DNA of 64,000 bases, taken from the NCBI GenBank assembly GCA_039105265.1, contig JAPFFF010000008.1, positions 3,844,001 to 3,908,000 of the forward strand. Reading direction: 5' to 3'. The notes beneath the pieces were generated by a model that saw only the letters and a list, made by a program, of their open reading frames with translations, was not told where the DNA came from and made no database searches. Below, one piece after another: positions 1-11,337 of this stretch. Position numbers and translations under genes: made by a program. Origin of the DNA: Tritrichomonas musculus (Eukaryota; Parabasalia; Tritrichomonadida; Tritrichomonadidae). Each line of letters starts with the position of its first letter. Position 1 is the first letter of the stretch.

Positions 1-122
1 ATGATCTGATTGAAAAAAATTGAGTTTACATGCCATTTTTTATTGAAATAATCAATTGATTACTTTTTTATTCAATTAGTTGAAATACACCATTTTAAGT
101 TTTAACCTTTATATAGTGTTCT

Positions 123-2066
123 ATGTATAATGGGATGAATCCAAATCCACATGTTTTGATTACATCCAACAACAGAGAGAGAAACAATCATACAAATATT
201 CAAATCATTGAAGATTATAAGACAAATGACTGGGATATTGAAATCCTTAATTACATTTTGGAAGATGATAGTGAAAATTTTTATAGATACATTTCTCAAT
301 ATGATCCCAAAAGTATAAACAAAATCTTTAATCAGAGATTTTTCAGGTTACCCAAAATTTTATCAAATAATCCGACTTATGCACATTTATGTGCATTTTT
401 TGGTGCAAAAAAATGTTTGGAAACACTTTTAATATCAAGTAATGAAGAAAATTTAAAATCCGATCAATTTCAACAAACAGATGATATGAATCGATATTTA
501 ACACATTTTTTATGCTGTTATTGCCTAGATTCCAGAATAGACAGATATCCTTTAGATATTGCGCGAAAATTATATAATGATGGATATAAATTTACTGAAA
601 TTGATTTAGATGGGTTTACTCCACTTTATTATGCGGCATACTATGGAAATATTGATATTATAACTTTTATATTCAATAAACTGCCAGATCTGTTTTTTGG
701 CGAAAAATCATCAATTTCGTTTGATATACTCCAAGGGTCATGCCAATCAGGCCATATTAATATTATTAAATTTATTCAAAAAATATATGAAAGAGATGAT
801 AAAAGGAAGAAATTTTTGTTTTCAAAACGGAATAAACAAAAAGCAACCTTACTTCATTTAGCATGTAAAATGAATCAAATAAAAGTTCTTCAATATCTTC
901 TTTCAACTGAATTTTATTTGACAAAAAAATTGAATTTTGTTGATAGCACATCACGGACACCTTTAATAATTGCTTGTCAAAACGGTTATATAGACATAGT
1001 CAAATTTTTATATGAAAAAACAGAAATAAACTTTTCAGAGAAAAAGAAACTTTTTCCTTTATTAGAAGCATCGAAACATGACCATTTAAACATTGTCAAA
1101 TATTTATTAAAACTTCAAGAAACATCAGTAGAACAAGAAGATAATAAAGGAAGATCAGCACTAACGATGGCCATTTTGAATCAAAACATACAAATCATTC
1201 AATTATTGATTGATTTCAATGCCTTAAAAAATTTGAATACATTCAAATTAGGAACTTTATTTAAAATCGCTTGTGAAGTAGACAATTTTACAATTATAAA
1301 GATGCTTAGTGAAAGTTTTAAAGTTCCTTACAATGTTCAATTTGAACAAGATCAAAAATGGGGCGATATATTCATGAATATTGCTTTTAATAAACAAGAT
1401 CATATTCTTGTAAAATTTTTGTTGGATGAAGGCTGTACATTCAAATATATAAACCTATCGAAGCAAGTTAGAAGGAAACATTTAGAATTCATTGATTTCA
1501 TGGTAAATTATAATTCTTTAGATCCTAAAAATACTGTAAAAAGTGACAAACTTATCTTTCATGCAATTGAAACAGGCGACTTAAGAGTTGTTACTAAAAT
1601 GATGAATTACGGCTTCATTCTTAATACTGAAATTGTAAGCCAGCCGGGTTGCATCTTTGCTGCTTGTGAAAAATTAAAAATTGACTTGTTCAACTTTTTG
1701 ATGGCTTATAATCCGAAGTTGTCTGACTACAATCAATGCTTGAAGAAATTGATCTTGAATTACTCGAGAGAAAAAATGAGAATGAATGAGAAAAGGAAAA
1801 ATGATTGTATTTACATGATTGAAAAAATTCTTCAAACACAAAATGTGAATTTAAATGAGGACATTCAAAATGAATCAAAGAAAATTCGATTGCCTGTCAC
1901 TTTAGCGGCCAATGAAGGATTGATTGAATTGTTGGAACTTTTTGAAAAGTATGGAGCAGATTTTAATAAGTGCCCTTTTGAGCATTCTAAAATGAATAAG
2001 TTGTTAAAAGTTATCGATTTCCTTAGATCTCATGGATGCAAATTCCAAAATTTAATTGAATTCTAA
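123..2066 (+). CDS. Ankyrin-repeat protein (trichomonad DUF3447-like)
   Basis: Uninterrupted 647-residue protein. Ankyrin-type helices recur along it: a PTYAHLCAFFGAKKCLETLL segment near residue 85, TPLYYAAYYGN near 163, TLLHLACKMNQ near 242, TPLIIACQNGY near 278, FPLLEASKHDHLN near 311 and SALTMAILNQN near 345, with weaker repeats to the C terminus. No signal peptide, membrane segment or catalytic domain is visible. Ankyrin arrays of this kind are a large expanded family in trichomonads and act as protein-protein scaffolds; the partner cannot be told from sequence. The ATG at 123 is the first in frame and lies just after an AT-rich stretch, which fits the short leaders of this lineage. It is separated by 4.6 kb of repeats from the next gene. 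Confident on family, not on role. Confidence 0.85.
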   Translation: MYNGMNPNPHVLITSNNRERNNHTNIQIIEDYKTNDWDIEILNYILEDDSENFYRYISQYDPKSINKIFNQRFFRLPKILSNNPTYAHLCAFFGAKKCLETLLISSNEENLKSDQFQQTDDMNRYLTHFLCCYCLDSRIDRYPLDIARKLYNDGYKFTEIDLDGFTPLYYAAYYGNIDIITFIFNKLPDLFFGEKSSISFDILQGSCQSGHINIIKFIQKIYERDDKRKKFLFSKRNKQKATLLHLACKMNQIKVLQYLLSTEFYLTKKLNFVDSTSRTPLIIACQNGYIDIVKFLYEKTEINFSEKKKLFPLLEASKHDHLNIVKYLLKLQETSVEQEDNKGRSALTMAILNQNIQIIQLLIDFNALKNLNTFKLGTLFKIACEVDNFTIIKMLSESFKVPYNVQFEQDQKWGDIFMNIAFNKQDHILVKFLLDEGCTFKYINLSKQVRRKHLEFIDFMVNYNSLDPKNTVKSDKLIFHAIETGDLRVVTKMMNYGFILNTEIVSQPGCIFAACEKLKIDLFNFLMAYNPKLSDYNQCLKKLILNYSREKMRMNEKRKNDCIYMIEKILQTQNVNLNEDIQNESKKIRLPVTLAANEGLIELLELFEKYGADFNKCPFEHSKMNKLLKVIDFLRSHGCKFQNLIEF

Positions 2067-3472
2067 CTAATATTATATTTATATATATATTATATTGTTG
2101 TTTAAATGTTAATTTATTATAATTTGTCTTTTCTTTTTTTTATTCTTTATTTAAATATGTCCTTGGCATAAAAAAAAATAGTCTTGACTTGAAAAAAGGC
2201 AAGTTTGTTTTTTTTTTTTGCCAAGTTTTTTTTTGCCGTTTTAGAATTGACTTACTGGTCAATTTTTGACCTCATCTGAAATTTGTTCATGAAAGGAAAA
2301 AAAAAACAACAAAGATATGCCTTTTCATGTATTTAATGATTTTATTTGCCATTTATATATCATGTGACACAAATGTTGCTTTGTATTATTGTAATGATGA
2401 TTTGATTTTCTACAAAGATGATTTTTAGGCAAAACACAATGCCTTTTCAATAAATACAACAAAAATCTTAATATTAAAGAGGAAATATGATTGTTTTTAT
2501 GAAAAAATTACTTCTTTTATTTGACATAAAAATGAGTGACATAAAAAATTTTTTTCTGAAAATTGTGGCCAAAATTTTGATGTTTTTTTTTTTATTTAAA
2601 GCTTTCATGTGGTTTTAAATTCCTATTAATAGTTGGCTTTTTTGGACATGTTTACCATACAAATCACATGATTTAATAAACATTATTAAAATGAAAATGA
2701 AAATCAAATATTTATTAGAGAAAGTGATATTAATTCAAGTGAATTCTTTGATAATATAATGGAAAAGAGAAAATCAAAGAATTCTTTGATAATTTTTTCT
2801 TTTCCATTATATTAAATCAAAATTTAAAAAATGATGAAAATGAAAATCAAATATTTATTTGAGAAAGTGATATTAATTCAAGTGAATTTGATAATACCAA
2901 AATAATTGAAAAATGGAATTTTCAATTTTTTCCTATCATTTAAATAACACAATTCCTGAATGAAAGCTATTGATCAATAACTTTTATAACTAAAAATAAA
3001 TTAATTGTAATTTTGATTCGAAATTTTTATTTCACTAAAAAATAAAGTATTCAAATAATTCTAAAGAAATCTGACTTCAATAAAAATATAATTTTTGCAA
3101 TCTCTTCCACTTGTATAGATGCAACAAATGTTAAAAAAAATACCTTCAAGTGCTAATGTTATTGAAATTTTAGCTTTTCCAAGATCTCAAGTCTTAGATA
3201 ATAATGGAATTCTAATCAGTGGTTTTCAATGAAAATATTTTATTGATAAACGACTTGACAATTAATACTTTAATTACTGGAAAAAATATGCTAAAAAAAT
3301 TTAAGCGTTTTCATAAAAACCAATTAATTGAATTTCAAACGTATTAATTCAATTTTGTGAAATAGATTTTTTTTTTAAATAACCATTTTAATCAATTTCA
3401 TGTGCATTTATAGGATACCTTCTTTATTCTTTTCTTTTTTCATTTGGTAACTTGTACTAAATTTCATATATA
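2067..3472. other. Intergenic AT-rich spacer with one local duplication
   Basis: No coding capacity was seen on either strand. It contains homopolymer A and T runs and the 55-bp duplication listed separately (2691-2888). Nothing else could be recognised. Confidence 0.6.
2691..2888. repeat. 55-bp direct duplication flanking a small inverted repeat
   Basis: Two near-identical 55-bp copies lie at 2691-2745 and 2834-2888; both contain AAATCAAATATTTATT and GTGATATTAATTCAAGTGAA. The DNA between them is an imperfect palindrome: ATAATATAATGGAAAAGAGA is answered by TTTTTCTTTTCCATTATATT. It may be a small foldback element or a slippage product. No gene is involved. Confidence 0.7.
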
Positions 3473-4309
3473 GTTTGACGATAAACCTGTAGACATCACG
3501 AAAAACTGGTCGACATCATCAACTTTTTCATTAAACTCATAGAAATACTCTGAATACTTTTCTATGATGCTTATTCAAAAACCGGTAGACTAGGCTTTTG
3601 TATCCAGTGAACTGAGTGTCCATTTTCGACTTTTTGTAAAAAGCTGTCACTTTTTGTGGACATAAAACTGCTTTTTTATTTAGTATTTTATTCAAAGATT
3701 TGTGTTGAAGTATCCAAAAAAATTTTTTATTGGATACTTTATTTTTACTTTAATAAACTCATTAATATCAGAAAAAAAGCAATAATAAATGCCTTAAACA
3801 CCTACTATTCTTAATTTTTAAAAAACCTCTCAAATATGAATTATAAACTTTTCAAATTCACTAAGAATGATTTTGACCAAGAAGATCAACATTTGAAATA
3901 AAAAATAAAATTCAATGTAAATTTGGAGCGATATAATTGGTCAAACGAAATATACATTCAAAATAATCAATGAAAATTGAAAGGTGTATCCAAGATTGAA
4001 TTAAAGTGTCCATTTTGGCTATTTTGGATACTCAAATTCTCTCAAAAAATAACGAACAAAAATGAGTATCCATTGGATACTTTTTGAATACAAACTCGTT
4101 TGGACACAAAAGCCTAGCCGGTAGACATTATAAAATTTTAAAAATTTTTTAGAACTTTTTAAAAAGATTTTTGAGTTATATTTGAGAGCCTTTTCAATAT
4201 CATTTTTCATTCAATTTTGAACATCTTTATGAAATATTTGAGTGCGATTTTATGAAAAAGTTTACGATGTCGACCGGTTTTTCTGATGTTTACTCGTTTA
4301 TCGTCTTAC
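3473..4309. mobile_element. Non-autonomous mariner-like element (TA target), interrupted by another element
   Basis: About 65 bp of imperfect terminal inverted repeat: the left end reads GTTTGACGATAAACCTGTAG and the complement of the right end reads GTAAGACGATAAACGAGTAA. Both go on to a GGTCGACATC block and AACTTTTTCAT. The dinucleotide TA flanks both ends (3471-3472 and 4310-4311), as expected for Tc1/mariner. There is no transposase reading frame. It hosts the element at 3591-4117. Confidence 0.6.
3591..4117. mobile_element. 527-bp TIR element with 9-bp target duplication, nested
   Basis: The ends are TAGGCTTTTGTATCC and, on the complement, CTAGGCTTTTGTGTCC. The 9-bp CCGGTAGAC occurs immediately on each side (3582-3590 and 4118-4126), an exact target-site duplication. 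A 9-bp duplication fits the MULE superfamily. No coding capacity. It sits inside the TA-flanked element 3473-4309 and is therefore younger. Confidence 0.75.
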
Positions 4310-4350
4310 TATACTTGAAAATAAAAAAAGTATAGTCTACTCGAAAACCC

Positions 4351-4472
4351 CTCAACAAAAATCTTTGAATAAAATACTAAATAAAAAAGCAGTTTTATGT
4401 CCACAAAAAGTGACAGCTTTTTATAAAAAATGTCGAAAATGGACACTCAGTTCACAGGATACAAAAGCCTAG
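4351..4472 (-). repeat. Partial inverted copy of the 3591-4117 element
   Basis: The sequence matches in reverse complement the left ~120 bp of the element at 3591, including AAGCAGTTTTATGTCCACAA, the GACACTCAGTTCAC block and the terminal CAAAAGCCTAG. Only one end is present, so it is a fragment. Its placement immediately outside the host element gives a second arm that could fold back on 3591-3710. Confidence 0.7.
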
Positions 4473-6679
4473 CTATTTGGTAGGGGTGTTTTACTCTAGA
4501 CTAAATATTTGATATTAGCAATTAGCATTGTAACCATTTTAAACATCAATTTGATTGATTAAACATAGTCATTTGCTTTTAAAATCAACAATAAGTGTTT
4601 TAATGAACATATAGTATTAATCAATATTTTATTTAAGGGGTACAGAAGGGTCGAAACTATCGAATTTATAACAAATATGATTATAATTAATATATTTTAT
4701 TTAATGACATATAATAAAATTAAATTATTAATTATGATATATTTAATGCGATAGAAAACAAGATATTACTATAAAAAAATAATGACTTTTGAATTCAAAT
4801 GCTGATCGTAATAGGCAAATTTTTAACTTTGAATAATTTTGTTAAAACTTTTCTATAAAAATCATTTTATTAATCATTTATATCATAAAAGTATCATATA
4901 TTTGCTTTTTGGTTGGTATAAATTGGAATTTCTTGCCTAATAATGTTGGACTTTGCTAATGTTTATTAAATTAGATATGTAATTTTTTTGATGATTTGAT
5001 GAAATGAAGCTCCAAAACATAAAATATCCTGTTTATTATTGATAATCATCATTAGGAATTTATATTTCTAAAAAAATAAACTTAAATAAGTAAATCATAT
5101 TTCTTTTACGAAAAATGTAGCGCACCAAATTCAATGAAATTTGGCCATCAGAAAATGCATATATGATAACGATGATTTTATCAATATTTCAAAAATTTGT
5201 TATGAAATTGGAGAGAAAAGACGGATTTAAAATTGAGAGGAAATCTTGTAAAGTTCTCAATTCTGATTTTAAAAAACATAAATTTCTCATTTAATATAAT
5301 AATTATAATAAATCTAATAGATTAAAATTTTTATTATATTTGTGCTTAATAAAAATTCAAACTATAAATTTAAAATATTCCAAATCAATCGTTTTTCGAA
5401 ATCAAAATTTTGAAAAAATTATAAACGGTTTAGTGTCTACCGGTCAATATAAAAAATGGTTTTATCTTTGTTTCTAATGATTTTTTTTTCTTATATTACT
5501 ATTTAGTACATTAATGTTTTTTTAAATAATATATATGTTCAATATGAATTTATATTATTGAAAAAGCCAAATTATAAAATATCAAATTCTCCATCAAAAC
5601 AAAATATCAAAATTTCCTCTGTGAAAATTTTAGTATCATGATTTATATTATCATGGGAAAATATAAAATCGCAATTACTGATTCTTAAGGCTCCCTATTA
5701 TTTTTAAATTTAAAACTTTACATAAAAAAAACGTATGATTGGTTAACAAATATGCTAAATGTTTGTTAACCCAAAATCTAAACGTACGAAAAATAATATT
5801 TAAAAGTTCGGCAAATTTTACAGAGATGCACATAAAAAAATGAAACATATTCCGTTGTTTTTAATGCTATATGAAATACTTATAATGAGTTTTTCTCATA
5901 AAAATTCAAAAAAAAGTTATAATAATTATTGATTAAAAAAATATATTTTTATGAAAACTGGTGTATAATCATAATTTCATTACATATGAAATATTCTTGC
6001 TTTTGGATTTTGAAATCCTTATAGATATTTTTGTGGATGAAAAGGTTATAATAAAGAGTATTTGCGTGATAACTTGCTACAGCTTATATATAATGCAGCA
6101 ATTTTTATATCAATAGAATAATTACTAATAGTATATTCTTATCTTTACTATAAAATATATTTTTCTTATCTTTACAATGCTTTTCATAAAAATATGCAAA
6201 ACAGATTAGAAAAATACCTTAAACTAATTAAAATCTCTTTTATCAAGATATTTTCAAAAAATAGAAGCATTTCTCAAAGTTAGTCATTGATATATTATTA
6301 TTATTTTCATTACTACATTAAAATCTATCATTGTTTACATATAAATATGATCGTATAATGCATTTACATTTTATAAATACTACATATATCCAAAAATATC
6401 ATTGGAAAAAATATGATGATGATTATCATTTCAATTTTCGATATTAAATATATCTGTATACGTGCTATATCGATTTAAAAAATATTAATATATTCTTTAA
6501 ATATCATATAATGCGTAAAATCGGATTAAAAACATGAAAAATTGGATAGATGTGATATGACTATTTTATCATTCAAAATAAGAAGAGTAAACCTTTAACA
6601 AAAATATAGATTATCCAATAAAAATATTATTTAATATCAAAATTAAATTGGTAAAAAAAAATACAAATATATAAGTTGG
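4473..6679. other. Intergenic AT-rich spacer, nothing recognised
   Basis: About 2.2 kb, mostly A/T, with scattered short runs. No open frame of useful length, no TIR pair and no RNA-gene-like motif was found by eye. Confidence 0.5.
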
Positions 6680-7312
6680 TTATGCTAATAAGTTATAATT
6701 ATTATTTGAACGAAAATAGTATATCAAAGCTATTGTTAGAAGAACGATTCCAATAGTTGACGCAATTAAAAAATTGATTTTTTTCCGATATATGAAAAAG
6801 CAAACAAGATTGTAAAAAATAAATGAAGTATCATAAACTTTTTCCCAATTCTCACGAAAATCCCAATTCCATGTTTGGAAAAGAGCATCATGCTTTTCTT
6901 TAAGTTTGGTACAATTTCCGGGCGTTGTCTTTCTGATTTCTCGAAAAGCATAACAAAAATATGGAATGTAAAGAATAATGCTTATTGCTAAGAAGCAATA
7001 TGTCTTTTGTTTTGTGAACGAAAAAATGTGAATGATGTCATATTGATGATTTTCTAGGTATCTTGTCAAATATATGAAAAAAAATAAGAAAAAGATAAGA
7101 AAAGCACATCCTGATATAACTGCATGTCTTTGGGTATCGCATATATGAAGATAATATCGGCCAATCGTTTTTAATATGTCGTGCCATCGAGTTTCAGAAT
7201 AATTAACGTAATATATTTCAGCACCAGCGCAGAGGAAAACAAGTAAAAAAGGAATACTAATCGATGCATAATAATATAATTTATTTCCTTGAAAGCGATT
7301 TATTTTCATCAT
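6680..7312 (-). CDS. Multi-pass membrane protein of unknown function
   Basis: The product has 210 residues and four to five hydrophobic segments, at about residues 15-36, 64-86, 104-124, 163-176 and 180-200. Charged loops lie between them, including a K/E/W-rich loop (about 127-160) with the single TWNWDFRENWEKVYD-type aromatic cluster. The N terminus MMKINRFQGNK is short and basic before the first segment; the next in-frame Met is only one codon later. I recognise no transporter or receptor signature. It lies convergently behind the ankyrin gene at 7611 on the same strand, 298 bp away. It could be a lineage-specific plasma- or endomembrane protein. I am confident that it is membrane-embedded, not about its function. 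Confidence 0.6.
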   Translation of the reverse strand: MMKINRFQGNKLYYYASISIPFLLVFLCAGAEIYYVNYSETRWHDILKTIGRYYLHICDTQRHAVISGCAFLIFFLFFFIYLTRYLENHQYDIIHIFSFTKQKTYCFLAISIILYIPYFCYAFREIRKTTPGNCTKLKEKHDALFQTWNWDFRENWEKVYDTSFIFYNLVCFFIYRKKINFLIASTIGIVLLTIALIYYFRSNNNYNLLA

Positions 7313-7610
7313 CTTTTATCAATTTTATATTTGAATGAAGGCATTCAATTTTTTGATCACAAAAAAAAAAAAAATAGTATTGGTATGAATGATGATTCTT
7401 CTTCTTGAAATTCTTGTTTTAATTAGAAACATTTTCCTATCTAATTTTTCTAAGCAACTTGACGAGATTTCAATTTTTTTAATATTATGAAATTAAAAAA
7501 TGTTAATGTATTTTATTCAAATGATATCATTTACTATTATACTCTATCAACATTACTTATAGAATCTCCATATTTTCAATTTCATAATAAATAATAATTT
7601 CAGACAATCT

Positions 7611-10600
7611 TTAAGCAATAATGCATCCTGATTTCATATGCTCAGAAATAATTTTAGCACATTCATGAAATCCTCCCAAATTAGCCAAGTCTGCTGCTGT
7701 TCTGTGATTTTCATCTTTAATTGACAAATCAATTCCTTGATGTTCAATCAACAGCATTATAATATCAATATAATTGGAGAGTACAGCGAAATGAGCGGCA
7801 GTAGAACCTTTATTATCAACTTCATTTACGTTAATATTCGGATTTGACAAAAGTACTGAAACAATAGCTTTGTAACCGTTTTTGCACGCCAACATCAAAG
7901 GTGTCACTCCTTCATCTGATTTTGCGTTTACGTTTATATCTTTATGAGCGTTAAGAAGTAAAACCGCATCTAATTGACCATTATGAATGGCGAAATGCAA
8001 AGGAGTCAATTTTTTATGATTTTGAATGTTAACGCTGACTCCATTATCAATACATTGAATCATTGTTCGAATGTTGTTTGAAGCCGCTGCTTGATGAAGA
8101 ATAGAAGCATATTGAATATCAACATTATCTAATTTAAATCTTTCAATTGACATTAATCTTTTGAACGCCTCATCACGCATGAAAAAGGCAGCAATTTGGG
8201 GTGTAGCTGTGAAATCTGCTTTTACGTATTCAAATATTTCAATAATCTTCATATTACCACCAGCAATTGCATACATCGCCGACTGCTTATTCGAAAGATC
8301 TGGAATTGTTACATCGGCTCCACGTTTGACAAGTTCAATAACACAGAGAACAGATCCGTAAAAGGCGGCAAATTGAACAAGTGTTGGCCCATTTCGAAGA
8401 AAATTATTCTTCTCAAAAACAGTTGATACTATTCGTTGATTGACATTGAAAGGGACAAATTTTGGAACTTCGTCGCGATTCTTTAATTTTTTGATTTTTC
8501 GCTTCTTCTTTGGATCTAAAATGCTACTTTGCGATCTACCGCCTATATCAGATTGGATTGATGTGCTTGGAGTAGTGTAATATGCGTCTGTTTGAGTAGT
8601 TGATGTAGTGGTTTCTGATTGGATTATCTTATTTTCGCCTTGAATCTCAGGAACTGTGATAAAAGTACTTTCAGCTTGTTTTCTTGAGTTTTGAATCGTT
8701 TTGACTTCTTCTTCTTTCTCTGTTTCGTTTTGTTGTAGATTCGGCTCAGATTGAATAATATTACCTGGATGCATTTTAGCATCTTCTTTGCTATCCATGA
8801 TGTTAATAACGCTACTTTCACCTTGCATTCGAATTTTTTGTGCAAAAATTGATTCTGCTTGGTTATTTGAGTTTTTACCTTTTTCTTCTTTATTTTCTTG
8901 ATTGTTAACTTGTTCATTTTCATTTTGGTTTGCATTTTGAACATCTTCTTTACTTTCTATTGTATTAGTTGAAGGGGTTTCTGTTTGGATATTGCCAGAA
9001 TTATTTGTTTCGGTTCCTTTTATTTCATTTTGCGGGACAACGTTATCTTCATTATTTTTTTCTTGATCTAATCCTTTGCTAATTTTATTATTAACAAGTT
9101 TTAAATTTGGTTCATTTTGATTATCTTCTTCTTTATTGGATTCATTTCCCATTTTTCTTGCGATAAAGCTATTACGTAACATATGGGATTTCTCTGCTAA
9201 TTCAGTATTACTTTGGAAACGAATTGAATACGCATCTTGGTCATTGTTATTGTAATTATTATCTGCATTTGTTTCTATGTTTTTGCTTAAGTCAGCAGCA
9301 CTATCAGTAGCAAAGTATGAAGAAGAAGTTTCATACTCATATTCTTCATTATCATCAGAAAATTTGGCTAAAACTTTTTTACCTTTCTTTTTTCCAGATT
9401 TTTGGTCATCTTCTTCACCAAAATCTTCTTCTTCCTCCTCTTCTTCATATTCGTACTCATATTCGTACTCTTTGGTATTTACCTTTTTCAATTCTAATTG
9501 TCTTATTCGTTTTTTCTCATTTTTGTTGTATCTTTCAATAAATTTGGCTAAATCATGAGGTCTATCCTCTTTTAATATTGCAGGAAGAGATTCTGGAACA
9601 TAAGTATTTGACACCATTGTATTATAAAGACTCCAATCATCATTCTTTAAGTAGTTGATACTATCCATAAAATCTGCGAGTTCTCGAACAGGATTACTAA
9701 ATTGCTTTTTGAATTCTTCATCTTCACCATCATTTGGATAAGAATCCATAATAGGATTTAATATCGTGTATGTATTAGATTTGTTTAAATCAATGCTATT
9801 ATTTTGATTTCGGTTAATATTAGAATTTAAAGATACAGTCGACAAGTTTGGTTGCTTGATGTCTATTATCCTTTTATCATTATCTTTATTAAGCTCTTGA
9901 TTTGAATTTGAATTGGGAATATTTTTATGATTTGGCATAACAGGTATATTGCCATGATTATTGTCTATAATTGGTTCTTTGGAGTCTATGTTCGCATCAG
10001 ATTCTGTTGATTCAATAAAATCATTTTTGGCTGGTTCTTTTACAGATTCATACGATTTTGAATGCAAATGCACCTGAGCTGGCAATTCTTCTTGCTTATG
10101 TATATATTGAACGCTTTGATTAATTGTAACATTTTGGTCACTAACTGTTGATGCACTATTAACATTTTTAATTGGAAGTGGATTTTTAAAGTCAGATACA
10201 CTTTCTTTTAGCTCAAGAAACATAGATTGAAAAAGTTTGGAATCGTTTCGTAATATTATTGGCATGAACCATACGAGAGAATACTTCCATGGAAGAAATG
10301 TGTGCGGATATTTTTCATAATTGGTTTTAATTTTATTTAGAATATTAACCTCTGTGATGATCTTCAGTTTTAAGCATTCATTTAAAAATGCAAAACGGTC
10401 AAAAGATGGATAGACAACTGATGGAAATGGATCTAATATGACTGAGCGAATATTGCCTAATTTATTCTCAGGTGACGATAATGAAATTAATTCTTTTATT
10501 AAATGAGCATACAAAGATGTAGATGCTGGCCGTATCTTAATAGCATTGAATATATTTGAAACCATTTGCACTATTCTTTCATCAGAATCAGCAAATATTG

Positions 10601-10733
10601 ATTCTGATATATATTTCACAGTCGAAGAGAGCGTTGAAGGCGTGAGGGAAAAAACATGCTCTTGAAGCTCACATACCATAACAACTTCAGTTAAATTTAA
10701 ATTACTAAATTGATCGCTTAAATCTTTAATCAT
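7611..10733 (-). CDS. Ankyrin-repeat protein with long acidic low-complexity middle
   Basis: 1,040 residues in three parts. Residues 1-185 form an alpha-helical N-terminal region typical of trichomonad ankyrin proteins (hydrophobic helices around SLYAHLIKEL and FAFLNECLKLKII). Residues ~185-760 are N/Q/E/S-rich and probably disordered, with an EYEYEYEYEEEEEEEDFGEE block near 421-443 followed by a lysine cluster. Residues ~780-1035 carry ankyrin repeats: GPTLVQFAAFYGSVLCVIEL, SILHQAAASNN, TPLHFAIHNGQLDAV, TPLMLACKNGYKAIV, TAAHFAVLSNYIDII and a capping repeat. The start is the first ATG and there is no earlier in-frame Met. Likely a scaffold; the partner is unknown. The gene shares strand with the dynein gene upstream but has its own 600-bp spacer. 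Confidence 0.85.
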   Translation of the reverse strand: MIKDLSDQFSNLNLTEVVMVCELQEHVFSLTPSTLSSTVKYISESIFADSDERIVQMVSNIFNAIKIRPASTSLYAHLIKELISLSSPENKLGNIRSVILDPFPSVVYPSFDRFAFLNECLKLKIITEVNILNKIKTNYEKYPHTFLPWKYSLVWFMPIILRNDSKLFQSMFLELKESVSDFKNPLPIKNVNSASTVSDQNVTINQSVQYIHKQEELPAQVHLHSKSYESVKEPAKNDFIESTESDANIDSKEPIIDNNHGNIPVMPNHKNIPNSNSNQELNKDNDKRIIDIKQPNLSTVSLNSNINRNQNNSIDLNKSNTYTILNPIMDSYPNDGEDEEFKKQFSNPVRELADFMDSINYLKNDDWSLYNTMVSNTYVPESLPAILKEDRPHDLAKFIERYNKNEKKRIRQLELKKVNTKEYEYEYEYEEEEEEEDFGEEDDQKSGKKKGKKVLAKFSDDNEEYEYETSSSYFATDSAADLSKNIETNADNNYNNNDQDAYSIRFQSNTELAEKSHMLRNSFIARKMGNESNKEEDNQNEPNLKLVNNKISKGLDQEKNNEDNVVPQNEIKGTETNNSGNIQTETPSTNTIESKEDVQNANQNENEQVNNQENKEEKGKNSNNQAESIFAQKIRMQGESSVINIMDSKEDAKMHPGNIIQSEPNLQQNETEKEEEVKTIQNSRKQAESTFITVPEIQGENKIIQSETTTSTTQTDAYYTTPSTSIQSDIGGRSQSSILDPKKKRKIKKLKNRDEVPKFVPFNVNQRIVSTVFEKNNFLRNGPTLVQFAAFYGSVLCVIELVKRGADVTIPDLSNKQSAMYAIAGGNMKIIEIFEYVKADFTATPQIAAFFMRDEAFKRLMSIERFKLDNVDIQYASILHQAAASNNIRTMIQCIDNGVSVNIQNHKKLTPLHFAIHNGQLDAVLLLNAHKDINVNAKSDEGVTPLMLACKNGYKAIVSVLLSNPNINVNEVDNKGSTAAHFAVLSNYIDIIMLLIEHQGIDLSIKDENHRTAADLANLGGFHECAKIISEHMKSGCIIA

Positions 10734-11337
10734 TAATAAAAAATAAAATGTTTTTCTTTTGTAAAAGAAAATGTTTATTTTGTACTAATAGAAAACTACT
10801 ACATGAAAAAAATATTTTATTATATTTATAAACTTTGTAATTCAATTAAATAAGAAATTGTTTATGATTTTTTTAGAAGTATAATCAGGATATTATTATT
10901 TATCAACTTTTTATATATTTAAATGATACATAAATAATTCAAACAAAGATTTCAAACTTTTTGTTAGTAATCAGATAATTTCACAATTTTGTGTATCAAA
11001 TAAAAATCCCGATAAACAATATTTGTTGATCAAATAAATAGATTAATTGATAGATTGTAAGTATTTTTTCATTTGAAATATATAATATAACTATTATTAA
11101 ACAATAATAATCAATTTCAATCACTTTGATTCCTCAAAAATGAAATATTTCGAATCAAAACCAGATTTGAAGACAATAGACCAAATAATCACAAATAAGA
11201 CATAATATTGCAAATCATCGATTAATTATAGAATGATATTTCCAAACAAAATTCTAAAAAAAAAATAATATCAAATATCAACGATTTTAAAAACAGTTTA
11301 ATAATAACGCAAATAAAAAAAATACAAAATAACATTT
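10734..11337. other. Intergenic spacer with a possible decayed copy of the dynein 3' end
   Basis: No gene. Bases ~11111-11165 (TTCAATCACTTTGAT, then a region like AAAACCAGATTTGAAGA) resemble in order the dynein coding strand at ~11475-11535 (TTCAATCACTTTGAT, CAATCTCAGGTTTGAAGA). This suggests an old partial duplication of the gene's tail. Confidence 0.3.

Noticed and set aside
9277-9558. Plus-strand S/Y-rich open frame
   Set aside because: Mirror image of the EYEYEY/EEEE coding repeat in the ankyrin gene on the minus strand.
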